A stretch of 47,512 bases of DNA from Lentisphaeria bacterium (lineage in GTDB: Bacteria; Verrucomicrobiota; Lentisphaeria; Victivallales; Victivallaceae). Position numbers and translations under genes: made by a program. The notes below the pieces were generated by a model, which worked only from the letters and a program-made list of their open reading frames with translations, was not told the DNA's origin and searched no databases. Below are positions 1 through 8,266 of this stretch, one piece after another; within the stretch, counting starts at the first letter, position 1; the number at the start of each line of letters is the position of its first letter. The DNA lies in assembly GCA_017508385.1 (NCBI GenBank), contig JAFVZB010000069.1:1-47512 (forward strand), written 5' to 3'.

Positions 1-18
1 CCGTTCTCGAGCTTATCT

Positions 19-47
19 AATATAGCACAAAGTTTGAATTCTACACT
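19..47 (-). promoter_or_regulatory. possible leftward promoter leaving the window
   Basis: On the minus strand a TGC-TATATT extended -10 element lies at 24-19. It matches the -10 of the better promoters in this window. No good -35 hexamer is found 16-18 nt upstream, and the gene it would serve lies outside the window. Weak call. Confidence 0.3.
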
Positions 48-80
48 ATACTGACGCGGTTTCTTTTGTTTTTTCTCCAT

Positions 81-126
81 AAAAAAGTACACCTCAAAAG
101 TTGTGTCCAACTTTTGGGGTGCACTT
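81..126 (-). terminator. intrinsic terminator of the aroQ-acc-maf operon
   Basis: The arms at 85-103 and 108-126 form a 19-bp stem (one mismatch, one G-T pair) around the loop TGTC. Read on the minus strand it is followed by a run of six U (86-81). It lies about 40 nt beyond the maf stop codon, so it can end the operon transcript. The AACTTTTGGGGTGCACTT-type arms also resemble insertion-sequence ends, so it might be a relic of one, but no transposase is nearby. Confidence 0.65.
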
Positions 127-169
127 CATTTTGCAACAGCCCCTTTTTTGTTGTTCTGTTTGCGGTAAA

Positions 170-727
170 TCACAAGTACTTATTTATCAGGGTGGCGAGC
201 TTTTCGAGGGGCAGACCGATGATGTTTTCGAGCTCTCCTGTGGAGTATTCGATTATCATGTTTCCGTGTTCCTGAATGGCGTAGGCTCCTGCCTTGTCGA
301 GCACTTGCACTCTTTCGAGGTATCCCGTCACCACGGATTCGCCGATGGCTTTGAACTTTACTTTCGACTCCTCGAAGTAGGAGACCCTTACCGGATTTTT
401 CCCCATCCGCACCAGTGCCACTCCGGTGACTACCGAGTGCTCTCTGCCCGAAAACCCGAGCAGGATGCGTTTGGCATCTTCGATGTCACGGGGCTTGCCG
501 ATGATTTTGCCATCGAATATGATAACCGTATCCGCTCCGAGCACGAGCGCATCGGGGTGAGCCTGCGCCACTTTCATCGCCTTGGCGGCGGCGTTTTGCA
601 CCGGAACAGAAAAAAGATCCGCTCCCGCCGATATCTCGGTGACATCGGCTGAACGGATCTCAAATTCAGGATAAACCCTTTTCAGAAGCTCCCTGCGGCG
701 CGGAGACTCAGAGGCCAGTATCAGCAT
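170..727 (-). CDS. maf: Maf family nucleotide pyrophosphatase
   Basis: Maf proteins hydrolyse non-canonical or modified nucleoside triphosphates in the cytoplasm (house-cleaning; also linked to septum formation). The 185-residue product opens with the family signature LILASESPRRRELL, followed by the conserved acidic GADTVIIFDGKIIGKP segment near residue 70 and the FSGREHSVVTG motif after it. The longer frame begins at 757, but ATG at 727 starts directly on the signature and is preferred. This start still overlaps the end of the upstream Asp23-like gene (stop at 708) by about 20 nt. It is the last gene of a minus-strand operon and is followed by a hairpin terminator. Family assignment is secure; the preferred nucleotide substrate cannot be read from sequence. 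Confidence 0.92.
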   Translation of the reverse strand: MLILASESPRRRELLKRVYPEFEIRSADVTEISAGADLFSVPVQNAAAKAMKVAQAHPDALVLGADTVIIFDGKIIGKPRDIEDAKRILLGFSGREHSVVTGVALVRMGKNPVRVSYFEESKVKFKAIGESVVTGYLERVQVLDKAGAYAIQEHGNMIIEYSTGELENIIGLPLEKLATLINKYL

Positions 728-1199
728 CCTGCTCCCCGATTTCCGCAAGGTGGTCAACGTAAAAGGTGATGGATTCCACGTTTCCGATGCCGAACTGCTG
801 TTTGAGCAGCTCGAGCACCTGCGGCTTGTAGGTATCTGCCACTGCGGGCATTCCGTCGGCTGCCTCGACGTAGGCGGCTTTGATGAACACCATGTAGTTC
901 TTTTTGCGGAGCCGCACCGTCACTTTGATATCCTCGAGCCTTCCTGAGGCTTCAAGCAATCTTGCGACCATTGCCGATATCACTTTGGCGGAAATTATCA
1001 GGTCTCCGCCCTCGCCTTTTACCACCACTTCACTGCACTTCGGGTTGCGGCGGAGCAGGTAAAGCACTATTTTGAAACATATCAGCACCAAAATTATCAG
1101 CAAAAATACCACCGTGGCGGCAAGGTAGCCGCACTTGAAGTCGTTGGTGATGACGCTTCGCACGGCAGGCATATTCAGAAACTGACTCAGATAATTCAT
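708..1199 (-). CDS. single-pass membrane Asp23/AmaP-like protein
   Basis: A 163-residue protein with one clear membrane segment at about residues 27-50 (rich in Val, Leu and Ile), then a basic stretch and a cytoplasmic domain of about 100 residues. The C-terminal domain has the alternating beta/alpha look of the Asp23/Gls24 fold. The preceding gene encodes a soluble Asp23 protein. In Firmicutes, AmaP is the membrane anchor for Asp23, and this pair may be an analogous arrangement; that role is inferred. A GAGGTG ribosome-binding site lies six bases before the ATG. The 74-nt gap to the Asp23 gene holds a possible CAGGGAG/CTCCCTG hairpin with a long loop. The gene overlaps maf. Confidence 0.6.
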   Translation of the reverse strand: MNYLSQFLNMPAVRSVITNDFKCGYLAATVVFLLIILVLICFKIVLYLLRRNPKCSEVVVKGEGGDLIISAKVISAMVARLLEASGRLEDIKVTVRLRKKNYMVFIKAAYVEAADGMPAVADTYKPQVLELLKQQFGIGNVESITFYVDHLAEIGEQDADTGL

Positions 1200-1273
1200 T
1201 GCTTACACCTCAGATAGTTGAAGCAGGGAGCGGCTCTTTATAACAGCATAACTCCCTGACCGTTTTATCTTGC

Positions 1274-1738
1274 TCAGTTGAGCGGCATTGCGGGAGCGGC
1301 TCCGTTGGCTTCGGCTTCCTCTTCGCCTGCCTCTTCCTCGGGGTCGTCGATCTCCTGAACGAGCACGTCAACTTTGGTGACGCTCATTCCGGTGGTGTTC
1401 TCGACGAGCTCGATGACCGCAGTCTGGATCTTGGCTGCCACTTCGGGAATGGTGTATCCGAACATGAGCACCACTTTCGCCTCGATGGCGACCGTGCCCT
1501 CTTCACCCAGAACCACTGCGACCGCTCTTGACTGCATACGGCGGCTGCCGACCAGAGAGGCGATATCGTCAACCAGAGCACTGCCCGCAAGACGGGAAAC
1601 TCCCTCGACATCGAGCACGGCACGGCGCACCAGCTGGGCGATCACGTTTTCGTGGATCTTCACTGACCCCACATCATCGTGTTCGAGAACGGCAGTTGCA
1701 CTCTTTTCGGCATTGTTTTTTTCGGGTACTGCTTTCAT
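1274..1738 (-). CDS. Asp23/Gls24 family envelope stress protein
   Basis: The 154-residue protein has the Asp23 (DUF322) pattern: a start such as GSVKIHENVIAQLVRRAV, then DVEGVSRLAG, then a long beta region (VAVVLGEEGTVAIEAKVVLMFG), an amphipathic helix (IPEVAAKIQTAVIELVENT) and TGMSVTKVDVLVQEI. The tail is acidic (EEEAGEEEAEA). Asp23 proteins associate with the cell envelope in Gram-positive bacteria and are often encoded near accBC or fatty-acid genes. The start codon lies only two bases after the accC stop, so translational coupling to acetyl-CoA carboxylase is likely. Its function in a diderm is not established. Confidence 0.88.
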   Translation of the reverse strand: MKAVPEKNNAEKSATAVLEHDDVGSVKIHENVIAQLVRRAVLDVEGVSRLAGSALVDDIASLVGSRRMQSRAVAVVLGEEGTVAIEAKVVLMFGYTIPEVAAKIQTAVIELVENTTGMSVTKVDVLVQEIDDPEEEAGEEEAEANGAAPAMPLN

Positions 1739-1740
1739 AC

Positions 1741-3108
<1,368 letters not shown>

Positions 3109-3150
3109 GATAACAGTATCCTTGTTTTTGCAGTGGATAAAAACGGCTCA

Positions 3151-3606
3151 TCAGCCGATGACGAAGAGCGGCTGACCGTATTCGACGGGATTTCCGTTCT
3201 CGACCAGCACCTCTTTGATGACTCCGCTCTTCTCGGCTTTGATCTCGTTCATCACTTTCATCGCCTCGATGATGGCGACCACGGTATCGGGAGTCACTTT
3301 GTCGCCGACTGAGATCAGCGGGTCTGCTCCGGGCTTGCTGGCACGGTAGAAGGTACCCACGAGCGGAGAATCGATGGTCTCCTGCTTCTCGGCTGCCGGT
3401 GATGACGCTGCTTCCGCCGGAGCGGGTGCTGCCGCAACAGGAGCAGCAACAGGAGCAGCCGCCACAGCAGGAACACCCGCAGCGGCAACGACTTTCGCTC
3501 CGCGGCGCATACAGAGCTTGCAGTCATCGACATCGATTCGGAACTCACTCAAGTCATTCTCGCTCATGATTCTTGCGATCGCTTCAATTTCTTCAATCTT
3601 CATCAT
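3151..3606 (-). CDS. accB: biotin carboxyl carrier protein of acetyl-CoA carboxylase
   Basis: The 151-residue protein has the three AccB parts: an N-terminal helix region (IEEIEAIARIMSENDLSEF), a flexible Ala/Pro/Val linker at about 38-75, and a C-terminal biotinyl domain. The biotin attachment motif is EAMKVMNE, with the acceptor lysine at residue 117, and the conserved SPLVGTFYRAS block is at about 80-90. It carries biotin between AccC and the carboxyltransferase in fatty acid synthesis. Two adjacent ATG codons make the start uncertain by one residue. Gene order aroQ-accB-accC is common in bacteria. Confidence 0.96.
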   Translation of the reverse strand: MMKIEEIEAIARIMSENDLSEFRIDVDDCKLCMRRGAKVVAAAGVPAVAAAPVAAPVAAAPAPAEAASSPAAEKQETIDSPLVGTFYRASKPGADPLISVGDKVTPDTVVAIIEAMKVMNEIKAEKSGVIKEVLVENGNPVEYGQPLFVIG

Positions 3607-3659
3607 AGGAATACTCCATGTTTGACAGCTTTTTACACTCTGTTTTCCTTTTTGTTTGC

Positions 3660-4133
3660 TCAGAGTTTTACGGTCTGCCGTTGTTCCTGTTTACCGAGAT
3701 ACGAAACGAGAGCACGCAGGGCGAGCAGATAGCCATCGGCTCCGAATCCTGCGATGACACCCAGCGACACGGGAAGCGTAAGTGAGTTGTGTCTGAACTC
3801 ATCACGGCTTGCTATGTTGCTCAAATGCACCTCGACCGTAGGTATCTTCACTGCCGAAAGCGCATCACGCAGAGCCACTGATGTATGCGTGTACGCCGCC
3901 GGATTAAAGATGATACCATCCACTTTTTCACTGTAAGCCTGAGCTATTCTGTCAACCAGAAAGCCCTCGACATTCGACTGGTAGTCTGTGACTTCACAGC
4001 CGAGCTCGCCGCCGAGTTTTCTCACTTGGCAGACGATATCTGCGAGCGTGGTGCGCCCGTAAATTTCAGGTTCCCTCATCCCCAACAATTGAAGATTGGG
4101 ACCGTTCAACAGTAAAATAGTGTACTTCTTCAT
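3660..4133 (-). CDS. aroQ: type II 3-dehydroquinate dehydratase
   Basis: AroQ converts 3-dehydroquinate to 3-dehydroshikimate in the shikimate pathway. The 157-residue protein carries the N-terminal [17 protein letters not shown] block (Arg20, Tyr25), [10 protein letters not shown] at 77-86 and EVHLSNI at 101-107 with the likely catalytic His103, all typical of the dodecameric type II enzyme. The frame extends to 4148, but ATG at 4133 begins directly with the conserved [12 protein letters not shown]. The -10 box ends only five bases upstream of this ATG, so there is no room for a Shine-Dalgarno sequence and the mRNA appears leaderless. It is the first gene of the operon leading to accB, 53 nt downstream. 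Confidence 0.95.
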   Translation of the reverse strand: MKKYTILLLNGPNLQLLGMREPEIYGRTTLADIVCQVRKLGGELGCEVTDYQSNVEGFLVDRIAQAYSEKVDGIIFNPAAYTHTSVALRDALSAVKIPTVEVHLSNIASRDEFRHNSLTLPVSLGVIAGFGADGYLLALRALVSYLGKQEQRQTVKL

Positions 4134-4138
4134 AATAT

Positions 4139-4167
4139 AATATAGCACTAAAAAATTATTTTTTCAA
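4139..4167 (-). promoter_or_regulatory. aroQ operon promoter, leaderless arrangement
   Basis: On the minus strand TTGAAA (4167-4162), a 17-nt spacer ending in TGC, and TATATT (4144-4139) form a sigma-70-like promoter with an extended -10. The ATG of aroQ starts at 4133, six bases after the -10, which is where transcription should begin. A second TATATT at 4139-4134 overlaps. Confidence 0.7.
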
Positions 4168-4187
4168 TTTTCGTTTTCTTTTGTCGT

Positions 4188-4346
4188 GAAGAAAGATAAC
4201 CGGCGACGGCGCATTGCGGTCAATCTCGTGCCTTGCTTCTGTGCTGCTTCGGTCATGTACAGTCGTACACTCCCTCAGCTGCTCGGGCGCAAAACACGAC
4301 CTTGACTCACACTGCATCCGTCGATGCAAATTAGCCGTTTTGCGTA
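4188..4346 (+). repeat. family B interspersed repeat, copy B1 (forward)
   Basis: Starts with the family terminus GAAGAAAGATAACCGGCGACG and runs through a hairpin with arms TGTAC/GTACA and loop AGTC (near 4257-4270) to GATGCAAATTAGCCG. It fills the gap between the 3' end of the RodZ-like gene and the aroQ promoter. Short ORFs inside it are not convincing as genes. Confidence 0.75.
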
Positions 4347-4386
4347 TGTGCCCGGACTTTATCTTTCGGTTTTTGTTCTCTTTTGC

Positions 4387-5097
4387 TCATCTCTTTTTCG
4401 GAAGCCTCGGTATATCCAGCTGCGGTCTGTCGTGCAGTTTGAGCAGGGAATCCTCGTCGTAGGTTATGCTTATCGCTGTTGTGTTTCCGTTGCGCTGGGC
4501 GACGAGATGCGACACTAAAAGTGCGGCTCCTGACACTGCCACTACCACCACCACCACCACCAGGGCGACAAGGATTATGGCGAGACGGCGGATGCGCTTT
4601 TCGTTTTCCTCACTCACTCCGTGACCCTTGACCATGCGGCTGACATCCTCGGGAACGGTGCGTTCGAGGGTGCTTTTCACGTCGGCACTGAGCAATTCTG
4701 TCAACTCTTCGCTCACTCCGTAAAGCGTGCAGAGCTTCTTGATGTAGGCGGCGATGTAGAACGCAGGAGGCAGGGAATCCACATCCTCATTCTCGAGGGC
4801 TCTGAGTGCCTCGGGCTTGATGCAGGTCTCTTCGGCGAGCTCTTCGTAACTCCAGTTGCGGCTCTCACGCAGGCGGCGGAGCACTGTTCCGTAACTGCCT
4901 CCTGACGAGGCGATAACGTCGGCGTTACCCGGAGTTGAAATTTGTTTTTCCTCACCGTCATCGACCGATGACATGGCGTTGATATTCACCACTCCGCTCT
5001 CGATATCCCGCTCGAGGTCGGATTTTTCTCTCTCTGACCTGCGCACGGGTTGAGCGTTGAAGAGATCGAGGTCTCCCTGTTGATCAATGTTGTTCAT
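4387..5097 (-). CDS. RodZ-like helix-turn-helix membrane protein
   Basis: The 236-residue protein has an acidic N-terminus, an HTH_25-type domain at about 70-135 (GTVLRRLRESRNWSYEELAE, then IKPEALRALENEDVDSLPPAFYIAAYIKKL), a linker, one strong membrane segment near 190-212 (Val-rich) and a short periplasmic tail of about 30-40 residues. RodZ links the MreB cytoskeleton to the elongation machinery through its cytoplasmic HTH domain, and the HTH block here fits well. The periplasmic part is much shorter than in E. coli RodZ. It lies 16 nt downstream of ftsK on the same strand and is probably co-transcribed. A transcription-factor role is less likely because of the membrane segment. Confidence 0.75.
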   Translation of the reverse strand: MNNIDQQGDLDLFNAQPVRRSEREKSDLERDIESGVVNINAMSSVDDGEEKQISTPGNADVIASSGGSYGTVLRRLRESRNWSYEELAEETCIKPEALRALENEDVDSLPPAFYIAAYIKKLCTLYGVSEELTELLSADVKSTLERTVPEDVSRMVKGHGVSEENEKRIRRLAIILVALVVVVVVVAVSGAALLVSHLVAQRNGNTTAISITYDEDSLLKLHDRPQLDIPRLPKKR

Positions 5098-5113
5098 ATA
5101 CTGTTATTCTCCC

Positions 5114-7693
5114 TCAGGATTGATTTATTTCCATACCGTCAAAGATAAGAATATCCCGCTTCTTGCCGCTGCCGGAGTCGGGACCGATTATTCCTCTGTC
5201 TTCGAGCTCCTGAGTGATGGTGGCGGCGGTGTTGTAACCGATTTTCAACCGGCGTTGAAGATAGCTGGTACTCGCTTTGCGGTCAAGTATCACCACTTCG
5301 AGGGCACGCTTGAAGAGCTCGGTATCACCCGGACGGGTATATTTCTTGATGATGGGAGCGATATCCGCTCTATCCATCGCATCGAACACATCGTCGTCAT
5401 CGAAAGCCGAGACTCCGTCGGAATCCTCATCCTCGACATCGACGGCTTCGACCAGAACGTTGTCGTTGAAGTGCTGCGGAGCCTGATCGGAGACGAATTT
5501 CACTATCGCCTTGATGTCGGGGTCCCGGACAAATGCTCCCTGCACACGCTCGATATTCATGCTGGTCGGACTCATCAGCAGCATATCGCCCATGCCGAGC
5601 AGTTTTTCTGCTCCTCCGGTATCGAGCACCACCCGGCTGTCTATCATCGAGCGCACCTGGAAGCAGAAGCGGGAGGGCAGATTTCCCTTGATGACACCTG
5701 TGATGATGTTGGTCGAGGGTCGCTGGGTGGCGAGGATGAGGTGGATTCCTGCGGCACGTCCCTTCTGGGCGATGCGCACGATGGAGGTCTCGGCATCCTT
5801 CTTCGCCTCGGTCATCATCAGGTCTGCGAGCTCGTCGATTATCACCACGAGGTAGGGCAGACGGTCGGGAATCGGCTGCCCGTCATCGGTACAGACGGGG
5901 TCGCCTCCGGTCGGACGGCTGTTGTATTCCGAGAGCTTCTTCACTCCTGCCGCCGCCAGCTGACGGTAACGCCTTTCCATCTCGTTGACCGCCCAGCGCA
6001 GGGCGATGGGTACTTTGGCGGAGTCGTTGATTATCGGAGTGAGCAAATGCGGCAGACGTTTGTAATCCTCGAACTCGACCACCTTGGGGTCAACCATGAT
6101 GAGTTTGAGTTCGTCAGGAGCAAATTTGAAGAGCAGACTCACGATCAGACTGTTGGTACACACACTCTTACCGGTACCCGTGGTTCCGGCGATAAGCAGG
6201 TGCGGAGCTTTGGCGAGGTCGAACACCACCGGCTTGCCGGAAACATCCTTGCCCACGGCGAGCGGAATATCCATGCGGGTGTTCTTCCACGCCTCGCTTT
6301 CCATGACACTGCGCATATAGACCGCCTCAGGCTTGGAGTTCGACACCTCGATTCCCACCACCGGGCGGCCGGGTATCGGAGCGAGCACACGGACACTCTG
6401 AGCTGAGAGGTTCATGGCGATGTTATCCTGTATCTGCTCGACCTTTTTGACGTTGACTCCCGGCTCGAGGGTGATTTCAAAGCGGGTGACACGGGGTCCT
6501 GAGATGTAGCCCGAGACTCTGCCGGGGATGTTGAAGTCCTCGAGCGTGTGCTGCAAAATCTCTCTTGAGTGCTCGATGGATTCGATGTTTTCGCCGACCA
6601 CTTCGCTGCCCTGCGCCAGCATGGTGACGGGGGGCAGAACGAAATCACGCGAGCCGGTGCCCGAGCTCTTCTCTCCGAGTGCCACCGGACGGGTGTTGAC
6701 TTTCGGAGTCTCTTTTATCTCAGTTGTCCCCTGCACCAGCGGAACTGCGGGCGCAGAAGCGGGCTGTGCGGTGTATGCGGGAGTTTCCTCAGGAGTTTCC
6801 TCAGCGACTTCTCTCTCACGGGGCATCGGAGATGTGGGATGTTTTATCTCACTCAAAGCCTGCTCGGGCTCGGGTTCGTCAAAGAGTCTGCCCTCCTGCA
6901 AGGCTCTTGCGGCTCTTGAGCGGGGCTGAGTCGGCTCATCTGCGGACTCATCGGCTTGCTCACTGCGGCGCAGGAAATCGAAGAGGCGGCTGCGTTTGGG
7001 AGTTGCGGTATCCTCCTCATCATACTCTTCTTCGGGTTCGGGAGCCTTCCGCTCGACGTCACGGGCGTGGAAACTGCGGCGGCGGGGAGCTTCCTCACGC
7101 TCAGTTGAGCGGCTGCCGATGCTGCCGAAAAGCAGTTTGTGCCAGTCGGTTATGTAGATGATGACCAAGCCTGAGATAAGGGCACTCAGACCGACTATCA
7201 TGGTGCCGACGGCTCCGATGAACTGGCGCAAAACTCCTGCGGAAAACATGACAGAGCCGTCTGCGCTCTCATAAGGAGGAGCGGCGAGTATCTGACCGAG
7301 AGCTCCGCCCGAGAGAGCGAGCTGAGGTATCTGACGGCGGCCGAGTCCGAGATAATCGGTGACGGTGACGAAGGGTTCGGGAGCGAGTCCGAAAAGCAGG
7401 ACTCCTCCGAAAAGCACCAGAAGAGCTCCCGAGAGGAACGCAGGTATCGAGCCCGAGTCCGAAACGAAACTGCGCAGTGAACGCAGCAGAAAAAGCAGAG
7501 GAATAAGGTAGGCGGCAATACCGAAACAGAGAAAACTCAGCACCGATATCCAAGCTCCGGCGTGACCTATCCAGTTATGGGGAACTCCGCCGATACCGCC
7601 GGAAAGAACAGCGCAGTCAAGGCGGTTATAGCTGACGAAAGCCAACAGAAGAAGCAATGTCAAAACAAAAGAAACAACAGCTTTTATTTTCAA
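5114..7693 (-). CDS. ftsK: FtsK/SpoIIIE-type DNA translocase
   Basis: FtsK pumps chromosomal DNA at the division septum and directs terminal segregation. The 859-residue protein has about four membrane segments in the first 190 residues, an acidic/Pro-rich low-complexity linker at about 195-350, and a motor domain from about 355. The Walker A motif GTTGTGKS is at 503-510, and VVIIDELADLMM is the Walker B region. The C-terminal 70 residues (from FKRALEVVILDRKASTSYLQ) form the winged-helix gamma domain that reads oriented DNA motifs. All functional parts are intact. The start at 7693 gives a normal first membrane helix. A TATATT-like box near 7728-7745 (minus strand) may be its promoter. Confidence 0.95.
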   Translation of the reverse strand: MKIKAVVSFVLTLLLLLAFVSYNRLDCAVLSGGIGGVPHNWIGHAGAWISVLSFLCFGIAAYLIPLLFLLRSLRSFVSDSGSIPAFLSGALLVLFGGVLLFGLAPEPFVTVTDYLGLGRRQIPQLALSGGALGQILAAPPYESADGSVMFSAGVLRQFIGAVGTMIVGLSALISGLVIIYITDWHKLLFGSIGSRSTEREEAPRRRSFHARDVERKAPEPEEEYDEEDTATPKRSRLFDFLRRSEQADESADEPTQPRSRAARALQEGRLFDEPEPEQALSEIKHPTSPMPREREVAEETPEETPAYTAQPASAPAVPLVQGTTEIKETPKVNTRPVALGEKSSGTGSRDFVLPPVTMLAQGSEVVGENIESIEHSREILQHTLEDFNIPGRVSGYISGPRVTRFEITLEPGVNVKKVEQIQDNIAMNLSAQSVRVLAPIPGRPVVGIEVSNSKPEAVYMRSVMESEAWKNTRMDIPLAVGKDVSGKPVVFDLAKAPHLLIAGTTGTGKSVCTNSLIVSLLFKFAPDELKLIMVDPKVVEFEDYKRLPHLLTPIINDSAKVPIALRWAVNEMERRYRQLAAAGVKKLSEYNSRPTGGDPVCTDDGQPIPDRLPYLVVIIDELADLMMTEAKKDAETSIVRIAQKGRAAGIHLILATQRPSTNIITGVIKGNLPSRFCFQVRSMIDSRVVLDTGGAEKLLGMGDMLLMSPTSMNIERVQGAFVRDPDIKAIVKFVSDQAPQHFNDNVLVEAVDVEDEDSDGVSAFDDDDVFDAMDRADIAPIIKKYTRPGDTELFKRALEVVILDRKASTSYLQRRLKIGYNTAATITQELEDRGIIGPDSGSGKKRDILIFDGMEINQS

Positions 7694-7805
7694 TGTAGTA
7701 CTCCAAACATCAAGTTAAAAACGCATCCTCTGTAATATAAATGCAACATATAAAAAAAGCAACAAGTCAAACAATTTTTTTTGGGATTTTGTAATCAGCG
7801 TTGTT

Positions 7806-7876
7806 CCTGATATGGTGAGATGATGCGGGGAAACTTTTTTATTTACCGTTACCTGCCCGTGTCGGGAACAGAACCT
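7806..7876 (+). repeat. family A repeat, hairpin-deleted copy A1
   Basis: Begins GATATGGTGAGATGATGCGGGG as other A copies do, but runs straight into AAACTTTTTTATTTACC and CCCGTGTCGGGAACAGAACC. The long hairpin present in A2-A5 is missing. The junction falls at GCGGGG, which flanks the hairpin as a direct repeat in full copies. Together with B2 it explains most of the gene-free stretch 7694-8266. Confidence 0.65.
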
Positions 7877-7918
7877 TGTAATTGAGAACTCTCCGCTCTG
7901 TCGCCGTTTCACTGCGGG

Positions 7919-8257
7919 TGTTCCGTTGGCAAGGTAGGGTTTTGCGCCCGAGCAGCTGAGGGAGTGTACTTTTGTACACGACCAAAGCGGCGAGGTAAGC
8001 AAAACGCCCCATTACCATCGGCGGATGCAGTGTGAGGCAAGGTCGAAAGCGTGCGACAAAGGCACGTTAGCGGGTTGGCTAGTTTCCATCGTCGGATGCA
8101 TCCGTGAGTCAAGGTCGTGTTTTGCGCCCGAGCAGCTGAGGGAGTGTACGACTGTACATGACCGAAGAGGCGCAGTAGCAAGGCACGAGATTGACCACGG
8201 GGCGTCCGTCTTCGTTGCACTACGCCGCGACAAGCCGCAGCCGGTCGTCTTTCTTCT
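7919..8257 (-). repeat. family B interspersed repeat, copy B2 (two hairpin units, reverse)
   Basis: A composite copy with two TGTAC/GTACA hairpins, one with loop TTTT (about 7973-7987) and one with loop GACT (about 8145-8158). It ends with the family terminus GCCGGTCGTCTTTCTTCTAT just beyond the stop codon of the DUF2079 gene. It contains the extra segment CTTCGTTGCACTACGCCGCG also seen in B3 and, inverted, in B7. Overlapping ORFs on both strands look like chance frames through the repeat. Confidence 0.75.
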
Positions 8258-8266
8258 ATACCTTGC

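Noticed and set aside
85..126. Insertion-sequence end near the left edge
   Set aside because: The arms look like inverted repeats of some insertion sequences, but there is no transposase and the position and U-run fit a terminator for maf better.
101..652. A 183-codon plus-strand frame
   Set aside because: Antisense to maf and running into its terminator.
5087..6406. A 439-codon plus-strand open frame
   Set aside because: It lies wholly antisense to ftsK, whose motor domain is clear. The frame is a by-product of codon bias; its translation is His/Asp-rich and matches nothing.
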